Below are positions 19,276 to 27,716 of a DNA stretch of 64,000 nucleotides, piece by piece. A program made the position numbers and the translations under genes. Each line of letters begins with the position of its first letter. The stretch's first letter is position 1. The stretch is from Nostoc sp. ATCC 43529 (GTDB lineage Bacteria; Cyanobacteriota; Cyanobacteriia; Cyanobacteriales; Nostocaceae). The DNA lies in the NCBI GenBank assembly GCA_003326205.1, contig LWTK01000049.1, positions 13,819-77,818 on the forward strand, in the 5' to 3' direction. The notes under the pieces were generated by a model. It had not been told where the DNA came from. It saw nothing but the letters and a program-made list of their open reading frames with translations, and made no database searches.

Positions 19276-19655
19276 AACCATGAAATCCTAGACTGTAATA
19301 GTACTGTGGTCATCTGTAACTGATAGTAAATATAGTTACTAAGTCTTGGGATCGCTATCGAATTTGTATATATAGATAGATATTTATATTTTTATAAACA
19401 ATAGTTAAGAAAAGATAAAATCATCTGAGAGATGGATAAGTAGTTGTAGTTTTATAAAGTATAATTAAGAAAATGATAAACAAATCTAAGCAGCAATAGT
19501 AGGCTAAATTTGCCTCGAACAGTATCCGAAAAGGATGAAGTTCCGATTGTTTTAGATAAAAGACTATCCCTATCCTGTACGTGCAGTTAATTTGCAGGTC
19601 AGGAGGAAAAGCAGCCAAAGTGTAAATTTCAACAGTTGAAGAGGCAAATAAAGCC
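19276..19655. other. 380-bp non-coding stretch
   Basis: No gene is supported. It contains AT-rich DNA with several TATATAGATAGATATTTATA-like tracts (near 19364-19393) and is the presumed promoter region of the ABC1 kinase gene. No terminator with a clear U-tract was found after the flippase gene. Confidence 0.5.
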
Positions 19656-21404
19656 GTGGGTCAGTATCAACCTGCTCAGCTAAAAGGCTACAATCCAGAA
19701 GCGATCGCTCGCTACTACCGTTACCGTCCCTGGGAAGCTTGGGGGCGATTGCTGAAAATTCTCTGGTCTTTTGCAGGATTTATACTTAGTATAAAGTTGG
19801 ACGAATGGGGAGATAAAGTTGAGCAGAACAAGCTAAAACGAGCTATCCAGCTGCGGAAACTGCTCACAGGTCTGGGGCCGACATTTATTAAAGTTGGTCA
19901 AGCCCTTTCCACTAGACCAGACCTGATACGCAAAGATTTTTTAGAAGAACTGGTGAAGTTGCAAGACCAGCTACCACCATTCGATAATGCGATCGCTTAC
20001 CAAATTATCGAAACCGAACTAGACCGCCCGATTCACGAAAGTTTTAGCGAACTGTCAGCGACGCCGGTAGCTGCGGCTAGCTTGGGTCAAGTATATCGCG
20101 GTCGTTTGATTACTGGGGAAGAAGTCGCAGTCAAAGTGCAACGCCCCAACTTACGCCCGGTTCTCACACGCGATTTATATTTGATGCGCTGGGCGGCGGG
20201 TTGGCTAGCCCCTTGGTTACCTCTAAATCTCGGTCACGACCTGACTTTAATTGTGGACGAGTTTGGCACCAAGTTATTTGAAGAAATTGACTATATTAAT
20301 GAAGGTCGCAACGCCGAAAAATTTGCCAGCAACTTCCACAACGACCCCCAAGTGAAAGTTCCCAGCATTTTCTGGCGTTACACCAATACCCACGTTTTAA
20401 CCCTGGAATGGATTAACGGCTTCAAGCTAACAGATACCCAACGCATCCGGGAAGCAGGTTTAGATCCAGAAGCCATTATTCAAATCGGCGTTACCTCAGG
20501 TTTGCAACAATTGTTAGAACACGGCTTCTTCCATGCAGACCCCCATCCAGGTAACTTGTTTGCTATGCCCGATGGTCGCATGGCTTACATAGACTTTGGG
20601 ATGATGGATCAGTTAGAAGAAACCACCAAAGAAACGCTAGTAGATGCACTAGTGGATTTGGTGAATAAAGACTACACTGATTTAGCCGAAGACTTTGTAA
20701 AATTGGGGTTTTTGACTCCAGACACAAATATTTGCCCAATTGTACCTGCATTAGAAGCGGTATTGGGAAACGCCATCGGTAAAAACGTCAGCGATTTTAA
20801 CTTCAAAACCATCACCGATGAATTTTCGGAACTGATGTATGAATATCCTTTCCGAGTTCCGGCGAAGTTTGCTTTGATTATTCGTTCCCTGGTGACTCAA
20901 GAAGGTATTGCCTTGAGCCTCAACCCGAATTTTAAAATTGTTGAGGTGGGTTATCCATACATAGCACGGCGATTGTTGACAGGAGAATCGCCAGCATTAC
21001 GGCGACGACTATTGAACGTGCTATTTAAAGATGGTAAATTCCAGTGGCAGCGGTTAGAAAATTTAATTGCGATCGCTCGTACTGATGGTAATTTTGATGT
21101 CGTACCCACAGCCCAAATGGGATTTCAATATTTGGTGTCCGAAGAAGGCAAATTTCTGCGGCGACAATTGGTGCTTGCTCTGACAGAAGATGACCGCTTG
21201 CACACCGAAGAAGTCCAACGCCTGTGGAACCTGGTTAAAGACGACTTAAAACCGAATCGTATATTCAATGTAGCGATCGGCATTTTAACAGAATTATCCA
21301 GAGAAGGTGCAGCTGCGATTTTACCAAAAGCTACATTTCTTGGGTCTTTTGTTGGAAACCAGCCGGTTCAGAATTCAAGAGTCAGAATTCACAATTCAGA
21401 ATGA
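19656..21404 (+). CDS. ABC1/UbiB family atypical kinase
   Basis: A 582-residue protein with all the ABC1 hallmarks. FIKVGQALSTRPDL is the KxGQ motif. AAASLGQVYRG is the alanine-rich nucleotide loop that replaces the usual glycine loop, and VAVKVQRP holds the ATP-site lysine. DYINEGRNAEKF, HADPHPGNL (catalytic loop) and YIDFGMM (metal-binding DFG) follow. Family members support quinone or lipid metabolism, and in phototrophs often sit at thylakoids or plastoglobules. The start is GTG, with GAGG about 12 bases upstream. The last ~12 codons run into a GAATTC-type repeat, so the C-terminus (QNSRVRIHNSE) is probably repeat-derived. Confidence 0.92.
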   Translation: MGQYQPAQLKGYNPEAIARYYRYRPWEAWGRLLKILWSFAGFILSIKLDEWGDKVEQNKLKRAIQLRKLLTGLGPTFIKVGQALSTRPDLIRKDFLEELVKLQDQLPPFDNAIAYQIIETELDRPIHESFSELSATPVAAASLGQVYRGRLITGEEVAVKVQRPNLRPVLTRDLYLMRWAAGWLAPWLPLNLGHDLTLIVDEFGTKLFEEIDYINEGRNAEKFASNFHNDPQVKVPSIFWRYTNTHVLTLEWINGFKLTDTQRIREAGLDPEAIIQIGVTSGLQQLLEHGFFHADPHPGNLFAMPDGRMAYIDFGMMDQLEETTKETLVDALVDLVNKDYTDLAEDFVKLGFLTPDTNICPIVPALEAVLGNAIGKNVSDFNFKTITDEFSELMYEYPFRVPAKFALIIRSLVTQEGIALSLNPNFKIVEVGYPYIARRLLTGESPALRRRLLNVLFKDGKFQWQRLENLIAIARTDGNFDVVPTAQMGFQYLVSEEGKFLRRQLVLALTEDDRLHTEEVQRLWNLVKDDLKPNRIFNVAIGILTELSREGAAAILPKATFLGSFVGNQPVQNSRVRIHNSE

Positions 21405-21528
21405 TTTCTGTATTATTACTCGCTGATGTAGTTTACTTCTTCATCAGAGAATAACTGAGTTTGAGTCCCCCATTAATTGATTCTGATTCTTGAATTCAGA
21501 ATTCTTCTTTTTATAACCAGGAGTTTCC

Positions 21529-21897
21529 ATGTACTATTTCCCCTTGCAACCACCTTATTTTCTGTTACTTGTAGGCTTTCTCACAGCCTTAACATCTGGT
21601 ATCGCATTATCTGGAACTTTGAAAGTAATTGTGCAGAAATGGGCAAGCGATCGCACAGAAAATACTAAGCCAAGTTCCTCATTAAAACAATTATTTGTGC
21701 CATTTCTCGGAATAACTGCTGGTGTTTGTTTATTTATGTCTTCAGGCTTAGAAATATTTGGTTTTCCCTCCTTGTTAGCTTTAGGAGTTGGTTTACCAAT
21801 TAGTCTGCTGACTTGTTTATTAGTATGGTTGCAGTTGGGAAGTATGCTCACCTTTGCCCAAACTAAAGGAATGCAATCTCTAGATTTAGATACTTAG
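21529..21897 (+). CDS. Small conserved-type membrane protein, function unknown
   Basis: This 122-residue protein has three hydrophobic segments (about 10-30, 57-75 and 80-105) and a polar loop at 35-55 (QKWASDRTENTKPSSS). An AGGAG five bases before the ATG supports the start. It ends with a polar stretch (MQSLDLDT). No catalytic motif was seen. It lies on the same strand between the ABC1 kinase and a Uma2 nuclease, but the gaps (124 and 74 bp) give no firm operon evidence. Confidence 0.75.
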   Translation: MYYFPLQPPYFLLLVGFLTALTSGIALSGTLKVIVQKWASDRTENTKPSSSLKQLFVPFLGITAGVCLFMSSGLEIFGFPSLLALGVGLPISLLTCLLVWLQLGSMLTFAQTKGMQSLDLDT

Positions 21898-21971
21898 GGA
21901 TGATTTAGAAGACTGAAATACAAATTCATTTGTATTACCATGTCAGTAATTAGCCATCATTCTAGAAAATT

Positions 21972-22655
21972 ATGACATTTACTGACACAAGTGCCCAAGT
22001 GTCAACAATTCCGCCTTTAGAAAATGGTGACAAGCTGACTCGTCGTGAATTTGAGCGACGCTATGAAGCAATGCCTAACGTCAAAAAGGCGGAATTGATT
22101 GAAAGAATTGTTTATATAGCATCTCCTGTACGAGCGAATAAACACGGCAAACCCCACAGCCACATTATGACTTGGTTAGGCAGTTACGAAGCCGCTACAC
22201 CAGGGGTAGAAACACTCGATAACACAACTGTGCGGCTCGATGCTGATAATGAACCGCAGCCAGATGCAATATTGAGAATACAACAAGGAGGGCGATCGAC
22301 GATTAGTAAAGATGATTATGTCGAAGGAGCGCCAGAATTAATAGTAGAAATTGCTGCTTCTAGTGCTTCCTATGATTTACATCAAAAACTAAAAGTTTAT
22401 CGTCGCAATGGAGTCCAAGAATATTTGGTATGGCGAGTTTATGACCGTCAATTTGATTGGTTTAAGTTACAAGAAGGTGAGTATATTCAACTTGAACCAA
22501 ATACAGATGAGATATTTTGCTCCCAAGTTTTTCCAGGTTTATGGTTAGCTAAATCAGCATTATTAGCACGAGATTTAGCTAAAGTTTTAGCCGTTTTGCA
22601 GCAGGGATTATCTACACCAGAGCATAAAAGTTTTGTGGAAAAATTATCTATTTAG
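21972..22655 (+). CDS. Uma2 family (DUF820) PD-(D/E)XK endonuclease-like protein
   Basis: A 227-residue protein of the Uma2 family, greatly expanded in cyanobacteria. The restriction-type fold is indicated by PDAILRIQQ (acidic residue) and APELIVEIAASSA, where E-x-A takes the place of E-x-K, as is common in this family. DLHQKLKVYRRNGVQEYLVW supplies the downstream Lys/Tyr positions. The biological role is largely unknown, and links to mobile DNA have been suggested from family distribution. It is not obviously paired with a toxin, antitoxin or methylase here. Confidence 0.88.
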   Translation: MTFTDTSAQVSTIPPLENGDKLTRREFERRYEAMPNVKKAELIERIVYIASPVRANKHGKPHSHIMTWLGSYEAATPGVETLDNTTVRLDADNEPQPDAILRIQQGGRSTISKDDYVEGAPELIVEIAASSASYDLHQKLKVYRRNGVQEYLVWRVYDRQFDWFKLQEGEYIQLEPNTDEIFCSQVFPGLWLAKSALLARDLAKVLAVLQQGLSTPEHKSFVEKLSI

Positions 22656-22674
22656 CAAATATTTTTCATAAACT

Positions 22675-23559
22675 ATGACTCAAGAAGATAAAGATTTCTG
22701 TTTTTGTACCTTAGCCTTGGGTGAGAGATATCGCTCTCATGCTTTCCTATTAGCTGAAGATATTGAAAAGCATTCACCTGGAACAAAGTTTGTAATTCTA
22801 ACAGATAAGCCACACAAATTTAATAAATATTCTCATGTTTTAGCTTTTCCCCATCAACAACAAAGCATTGGTTGTTATCACGATAAAAGATTTGTAATTG
22901 CCAAAGCATTATCGCTATTTCATACCTGCATTTTTGTTGATGTAGATCTCCGAATATTGGATAAAGTAACACCAAATCTCAAATTTCTTCCTGGAATCAC
23001 AGCAAGAAGTTGTGCCAGTATTGCCAAACATAATAAAATTTACGTTGATTCAGTCAATGACTTGCACAAGCCAAAAAGAATTAGAGACTTAGAAATTATT
23101 CACAAACTGGCACAAAAACTGGATTTGAATTTAGAAGATAATAATACCCAGTTTGTGATGGAAGTTTTATTTGCAGTCACACTACAAAATGGACGTGAAA
23201 TCGAATTTCTCAAGCACTGGGAAACCATTGCATATTATTGTGAGTTAAATGGTTTTACTTGTGCTGTAGGTTATGCAATAGGATTGGCTGCTGCTAAAAC
23301 AGGATTAGCAGTTAGATGGGATGCTATGGAGGATATTGTTTATTTTAAAGATTGGGTAGAAAAACAAAAAATTAGAAAAGGGCAAGCAAATCCAGAAGCA
23401 AGTTTGATATATTTTCAAGAGCATGAAGCAATTGAATTTCCCAAGCGTTCATTCGTCAAAAAGGTTGCAATGAAACTAGATAGAACTATCGGCTATTACT
23501 ATCGTTCTTTGCGCCTCAGACTTGCTACTTTGAGCAATTTTGATTTTTATTACAGATAA
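22675..23559 (+). CDS. Putative GT-A fold glycosyltransferase
   Basis: A 294-residue protein starting 19 bp after the Uma2 gene. CFCTLALGERYRSHAFLLAE is a GT-A type start, and CIFVDVDLRIL holds a DxD motif at about residues 88-90, expected to bind the metal-nucleotide sugar. A further polar half and a basic C-terminus (KLDRTIGYYYRSLRLRL) follow, possibly for membrane association. No known family could be named with certainty. It is convergent with the minus-strand glycosylation operon and probably belongs to the same pathway. Confidence 0.65.
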   Translation: MTQEDKDFCFCTLALGERYRSHAFLLAEDIEKHSPGTKFVILTDKPHKFNKYSHVLAFPHQQQSIGCYHDKRFVIAKALSLFHTCIFVDVDLRILDKVTPNLKFLPGITARSCASIAKHNKIYVDSVNDLHKPKRIRDLEIIHKLAQKLDLNLEDNNTQFVMEVLFAVTLQNGREIEFLKHWETIAYYCELNGFTCAVGYAIGLAAAKTGLAVRWDAMEDIVYFKDWVEKQKIRKGQANPEASLIYFQEHEAIEFPKRSFVKKVAMKLDRTIGYYYRSLRLRLATLSNFDFYYR

Positions 23560-23599
23560 AAGTGAGGATAGGGGAGTGTGGGAAGATTATAAAAAAAGC

Positions 23600-23710
23600 G
23601 GCGTTGCTGAATCTGAATATGAAATTCAAAAATCAACTCTTCTCAACTCTTACTCTCTGCGACTCTGCGGCTCTGCGTGAGGTAAATTCATATTTTAAAT
23701 CAGCAACGCC
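23600..23710. repeat. MITE-like element with GGCGTTGCTGA ends
   Basis: A 111-bp element has the perfect terminal inverted repeat GGCGTTGCTGA (23600-23610) / TCAGCAACGCC (23700-23710). Inner arms continue the pairing (ATATGAAATTCAAA versus TAAATTCATATTTT). The middle holds CTCTGCGACTCTGCGG, like other CAGAG-rich tracts here. Flanking A/T runs could be target-derived. It encodes no protein and sits between convergent genes. Confidence 0.75.
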
Positions 23711-23769
23711 AAAAAAGCTTTCCACTCCTCCCACACTCACATTACCCAATCCCTAATCCCCAGTCACTC

Positions 23770-24798
23770 CTACTTAGTAATTCTATCTTTGAAATTCCGA
23801 TAATTTAACTTAAAATTGTTGATTTTTTGCTGAATAAAACTGGTGGTAGATTTTTGTAGAAGTGTGAATTGGCTGGGGCGAGTAAAGGTTTGAGGGCGTT
23901 TTTCAGGGGATTTTAAATAGCGATAGTGTAAGAAAACATCGCGGTAGGGAATATCAACATCTTCACCTGCACAAAGCCGGGTAAAATCTGATGAAGATAC
24001 ACTCATATAGTGGAGATATGTTATGGGTGTTTCTTGGGCGTAAAGAATATTATCTACAACATTAAATTTAGAAGCCCAATGACAACCCGTAGCGCCTTCA
24101 TAATTGGCGTAGTTGTAGTAAGAAATTCCACTTTTTAAAACTAAATAATTAAGAACTGTTTGGTCGGAATCTGCCCATGCTAAGGCATCAGCTTCACCGG
24201 CTTCTAAACTTTCTAAAAGATTTGCTAAAGTAGCGTCATCAAAAATATTCTTTTTAGAAGCAAACCAACCAGAACAAAAAATGCGATCGCTAATATTTTC
24301 TTGGGGAAAAATTTGTTGGAGTTTATCTTCTGTCCAATCAAAAATATACTTCAACTCTGATTTATATTGAAAATCATTCGTAATCCAATCATATCGATCT
24401 AACTTTTCATAAACATCATCTAATGGTTTCATCAACAAGGTATCTCCATCAAAGAAGATAAACTTGTCAAATGGCCCATCTAGACAACAAAGTTTTCTAT
24501 GTCTTTCTATACGAAAATTCTCAGCTAAGCCATATTCTCTCCAGAGTTTTAATGCTCTGGGATGAGCTTTCCAGATACGAGTACCAAATTCTTCCCAGCG
24601 AGTTATTGAAGCATAATCTTCAAACAAGGTGACATTATCTCTAGTTGCTATTTCTGCCTTTACTTTGTCTAGTCGCTCATTATATGGAATTACACAAACA
24701 GGAATTTTTTTACCTGCATTCGCTTCGATACTGTTGAGCAAAGCAACTAGTTGGTCGTATACTACATCGTTTGCTAATGTATAAATACCATCAATCAT
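23770..24798 (-). CDS. GT-A glycosyltransferase-like protein, tandem paralogue 3
   Basis: A 342-residue protein if started at 24798, where AGGAG lies seven bases before the ATG. An upstream in-frame start at 24834 would overlap the preceding gene and is not supported by its paralogues. It begins MIDGIYTLANDVVYDQLVALLNSIE. GPFDKFIFFDGDTLLM contains the DxD-type metal site (DGD), and FCSGWFASKKN and DSDQTVLNYLV follow in the catalytic half. It ends with FLHYRYLKSPEKRP and a basic tail. It shares this motif order with the next two genes. It is last in the minus-strand operon; acceptor and sugar are unknown. Confidence 0.75.
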   Translation of the reverse strand: MIDGIYTLANDVVYDQLVALLNSIEANAGKKIPVCVIPYNERLDKVKAEIATRDNVTLFEDYASITRWEEFGTRIWKAHPRALKLWREYGLAENFRIERHRKLCCLDGPFDKFIFFDGDTLLMKPLDDVYEKLDRYDWITNDFQYKSELKYIFDWTEDKLQQIFPQENISDRIFCSGWFASKKNIFDDATLANLLESLEAGEADALAWADSDQTVLNYLVLKSGISYYNYANYEGATGCHWASKFNVVDNILYAQETPITYLHYMSVSSSDFTRLCAGEDVDIPYRDVFLHYRYLKSPEKRPQTFTRPSQFTLLQKSTTSFIQQKINNFKLNYRNFKDRITK

Positions 24799-24814
24799 TG
24801 GGGTACTCCTAATA

Positions 24815-25705
24815 TTAAGTGCGAGTAGCGACAAAGGGAAATAAACGGCGAGTTAATTTTGGAATAAAGGCAAATTTACCTTCGTGAAGATAGCGATAGT
24901 GTTCCCACAATTCCCAATAAGGACTACCAGCTTTAATCCGTGTCCCAGCCCAATGCAGATATTTTAGTCGTTGTCCCCGGTCATATAGCGCGTAATCTTG
25001 CTGTTGGAAATTTCGCGAACCCGCCCAACTACCAGGGCCACCTCCAGGAATTTTGACGAGATTACCACGTTTGTCAATCAGCTTAAGAACTAAAAAATTT
25101 AAAATTGGTTGGTCTGTAACTCCTTCGGAAAAATCAAAATATTCCCGATGCGCTGCACATTCGCGCAAAGTTTCATCCATTTGTTCTTCGGTGATTGTTC
25201 CTTTTTTAGAAGCCCAAAAACCGCTGTTGAAAACATCTTCAAGTTGAGCATCTGAAAAGATTTGCTGTTCTTTCACCAATGGCGAAAAAATATTTCGCAG
25301 CTTGTCATTGGCATAATGGTAATCACAACAGAAGAAATCGACTTCTGCAAGTTTGTCTAAATTGTCAGCAATTTTTTCAAAAACGACAATATCGGTATCA
25401 ATATAAATAAACTCATCCAAAGGGCCAAACCAGGCTACGAGTTTACGCATTTTGTTGGGTAAGGCGAGAAAATCTCGATCGAAAATTTCGCCGATGCGTT
25501 GAGTAAATTTATCAATTAAATCTAAATCTGGGAAAATTTGCACGTTGTGTAAAGTAGCAAGTTGTTCTGCTACCTTGTGATAATTTTCATTAAAAGGTAT
25601 GAGATAAACTGTTACTTCTGGGTCATAGTAACGAATACTATTGAGTAGGGCGATCGCATTATCGATTACCCGGTCGTTAGCAACAATATAAATTCCCCTG
25701 CTCAT
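24815..25705 (-). CDS. GT-A glycosyltransferase-like protein, tandem paralogue 2
   Basis: A 296-residue protein with AAGGA six bases before the ATG. The motif order matches its neighbours: MSRGIYIVANDRVIDNAIALLNS, GPLDEFIYIDTDIVVF (DTD metal site), FNSGFWASKKG, TDQPILNFLVLK and HYRYLHEGKF. It is the most divergent of the three, shorter at the C-terminus and with a different middle (GGGPGSWAGSRNFQ). It lies 16 bp upstream of paralogue 3 and 3 bp after the stop of paralogue 1, so they are surely co-transcribed. The likely role is adding a sugar from a nucleotide donor. Confidence 0.75.
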   Translation of the reverse strand: MSRGIYIVANDRVIDNAIALLNSIRYYDPEVTVYLIPFNENYHKVAEQLATLHNVQIFPDLDLIDKFTQRIGEIFDRDFLALPNKMRKLVAWFGPLDEFIYIDTDIVVFEKIADNLDKLAEVDFFCCDYHYANDKLRNIFSPLVKEQQIFSDAQLEDVFNSGFWASKKGTITEEQMDETLRECAAHREYFDFSEGVTDQPILNFLVLKLIDKRGNLVKIPGGGPGSWAGSRNFQQQDYALYDRGQRLKYLHWAGTRIKAGSPYWELWEHYRYLHEGKFAFIPKLTRRLFPFVATRT

Positions 25706-25708
25706 AAA

Positions 25709-26689
25709 TTATCCTTGCTTGATTAACTTAAGTTTTCGCAAAGCTCTTGTGAATAAATTTGGTGTCGGAGCGTCATTATAATTCTTCGGAGGAGTTGTAA
25801 ATACTGGACGCTTTTCCGGTTGGTGTAAATAACGATAATGCAGAAATAAATCTCGATAGGCAAAGTCAATATTTTCTCCAGCACAGACCGCTTGGGTGAG
25901 ATTCGGAGGAATACCAATATAATGAATGTAAGTTAGCCGATTGCCTTTGTCATATAAAATATTTTCTCGTTCTTCAAAGTGTTTTGAGGTTGCAGAACAT
26001 CCGGTTTTGAGATTATCTGGTAATTCGCGAGCAAAGTTATAACTAGAAAGTTTAGACCTCATCACCATGTAATTTAGCAGTGGTTGTTCGCCAGCACCTT
26101 CATATAAAATCTCTGCTTCCCCGTTTTTTAAATTGGATATCAGCCAATTCCTTTGCTCTGCATCAAATATTCCCCGTTTTGAACCATAAAATCCCGAACA
26201 AAATATTTCTGAATCAATACGTTGTTGTTCAAAAACTTCTAGCAATTTGGGAGACTTAACATTGTAGATTTTACTAACGTCTTTGAATTGGAAATCATAG
26301 ACCACAAAATCATGAGTATCTAGCTTTTCAAACACCGAATCAAGTGAATCCATCACCAAGGTGTCTGCATCTAAATAAATAAATTTATCGAAAGGCCCAT
26401 CAAAGGCGCAAAAACGACGATGAGCGCCATAAAGGCGGAATTTACTGCGATTTAATCGTTCTGGTGCTGCTGAGAGCATAAATTGATCCCAGCGATCGAT
26501 TGATTCTTGGTTATCGTAAATAGATACATTGGGGCGATTAGCTATTTCCTCAGCAATTCGCTGTGTGCGATCGTCAAAAGGATATATACAAACTGGAGTT
26601 TCTTTACCCAAAATTACATCAATACTGTTGAGTAAAGCCACCAGTTGATCGAAAACATAATCATTGGCTAGGGTACAAATACCATTCAT
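25709..26689 (-). CDS. GT-A glycosyltransferase-like protein, tandem paralogue 1
   Basis: A 326-residue member of the same trio: MNGICTLANDYVFDQLVALLNSID, GPFDKFIYLDADTLVM (DAD metal site), FCSGFYGSKRG, GEQPLLNYMVMRS and FLHYRYLHQPEKRP. It is closer to paralogue 3 than to paralogue 2. The ATG lies three bases after the stop of the GT10-like gene, so translation is probably coupled. The tail (ALRKLKLIKQG) is basic. The family resembles GT8-type GT-A enzymes, but specificity cannot be read. Confidence 0.75.
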   Translation of the reverse strand: MNGICTLANDYVFDQLVALLNSIDVILGKETPVCIYPFDDRTQRIAEEIANRPNVSIYDNQESIDRWDQFMLSAAPERLNRSKFRLYGAHRRFCAFDGPFDKFIYLDADTLVMDSLDSVFEKLDTHDFVVYDFQFKDVSKIYNVKSPKLLEVFEQQRIDSEIFCSGFYGSKRGIFDAEQRNWLISNLKNGEAEILYEGAGEQPLLNYMVMRSKLSSYNFARELPDNLKTGCSATSKHFEERENILYDKGNRLTYIHYIGIPPNLTQAVCAGENIDFAYRDLFLHYRYLHQPEKRPVFTTPPKNYNDAPTPNLFTRALRKLKLIKQG

Positions 26690-26692
26690 AAT

Positions 26693-27646
26693 TTATGAGT
26701 GTTTAACAACAAAGTCTGACAACCAGTTAAGCAGATTTAGTTTGTGTAAGATGATTTGACGTGCTTCAGCGATCGCATCTTTAGCCTGATACCAAAAATC
26801 AGGTGTTGCTGTCACTTCTTGAATGTAAGCAATGCCTTTTTCATCTAAACTAGGCAATCTTAAAAAACTACCAGGTGGCAACAATTTATCAGCAGCCGGG
26901 CCGCCATAATAAATTGGCAAACACCAAGCAAGTAAACTATCCCAAAGTTTCTCACTCACATACCAATTATTATCAGCATAGTTTTCAATTGCTAAATTGT
27001 AATAGTATGGAGCCATGCCATACCACTTATTACCCAATTCTCCCGACTTTTTCGACCATTCTGGTAAATTGCGCCCATACAAATCAAACTTAATTCCACT
27101 AGATTGTAGGGATTGCAAAAAATCTAAACGTTGGCGATGGTTGGCTGTGCGGTTAATTCCTGAAGTAATCCAACTACATGGCGCAACTTTTTGGGGAGGT
27201 GGCATTTCATTCAAATCTTGAAATGTATTTGAGTGGTACCAAATAGCGGGCATATAATCGGGAGTAGGAGCAAAATCATCAGGGCCAGAAATGTAACCGC
27301 AATATTTTTCGGCTTCTTGATAATTCCGTTTAGTTATTTCTACAACTTCATCTAAAGGTGGTTCTCTTAGTAGATAAATAATCCGTTCTTTGGGAACACC
27401 ACGCAGTAGAGAATCTACATTGACAACTGATTTTTGCTGGCGTTTGCGTAAACTATCTAACCAAGATTGTTGCGGGGCTGGTTGGGGAAAATCAAATTGA
27501 TACATTAGCAGAAAATCAGGTTTTGCTGCTATTGGTTGCATTTGCATATTGCCCCAAGTTCCAAATTGATGGGGGGTTTGTTGCCAAAGCCAATCGGCTC
27601 TAGTTTCTAACCCTCGATAGCTGCTAATCATTCCTACTGTTTTCAT
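26693..27646 (-). CDS. GT10-like (fucosyltransferase-type) glycosyltransferase
   Basis: A 317-residue protein. The C-terminal half has the signature order of GT10 alpha-1,3-fucosyltransferases: YYYNLAIENYADNNWYVSEKLWDSL, then WCLPIYYGG and PPGSFL. In GT10 these correspond to the FxLAFENS...YVTEKL...PVYYG donor-binding region. The N-terminal half (residues ~1-170) is variable, as expected for the acceptor domain. It may add fucose or a related sugar, but donor use cannot be proven. It sits in the middle of the operon, before the GT-A trio. Confidence 0.78.
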   Translation of the reverse strand: MKTVGMISSYRGLETRADWLWQQTPHQFGTWGNMQMQPIAAKPDFLLMYQFDFPQPAPQQSWLDSLRKRQQKSVVNVDSLLRGVPKERIIYLLREPPLDEVVEITKRNYQEAEKYCGYISGPDDFAPTPDYMPAIWYHSNTFQDLNEMPPPQKVAPCSWITSGINRTANHRQRLDFLQSLQSSGIKFDLYGRNLPEWSKKSGELGNKWYGMAPYYYNLAIENYADNNWYVSEKLWDSLLAWCLPIYYGGPAADKLLPPGSFLRLPSLDEKGIAYIQEVTATPDFWYQAKDAIAEARQIILHKLNLLNWLSDFVVKHS

Positions 27647-27716
27647 GGTTATTTGTTATTTTGAAATAAGAATTTTTTCACGCAGAGGCGCAGAGGCGCG
27701 GAGAGGAATGAGGAGT

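Noticed and set aside
23600-23710. Complete insertion sequence
   Set aside because: Clear inverted ends but only 111 bp and no transposase frame, so it is a MITE-like element at most.
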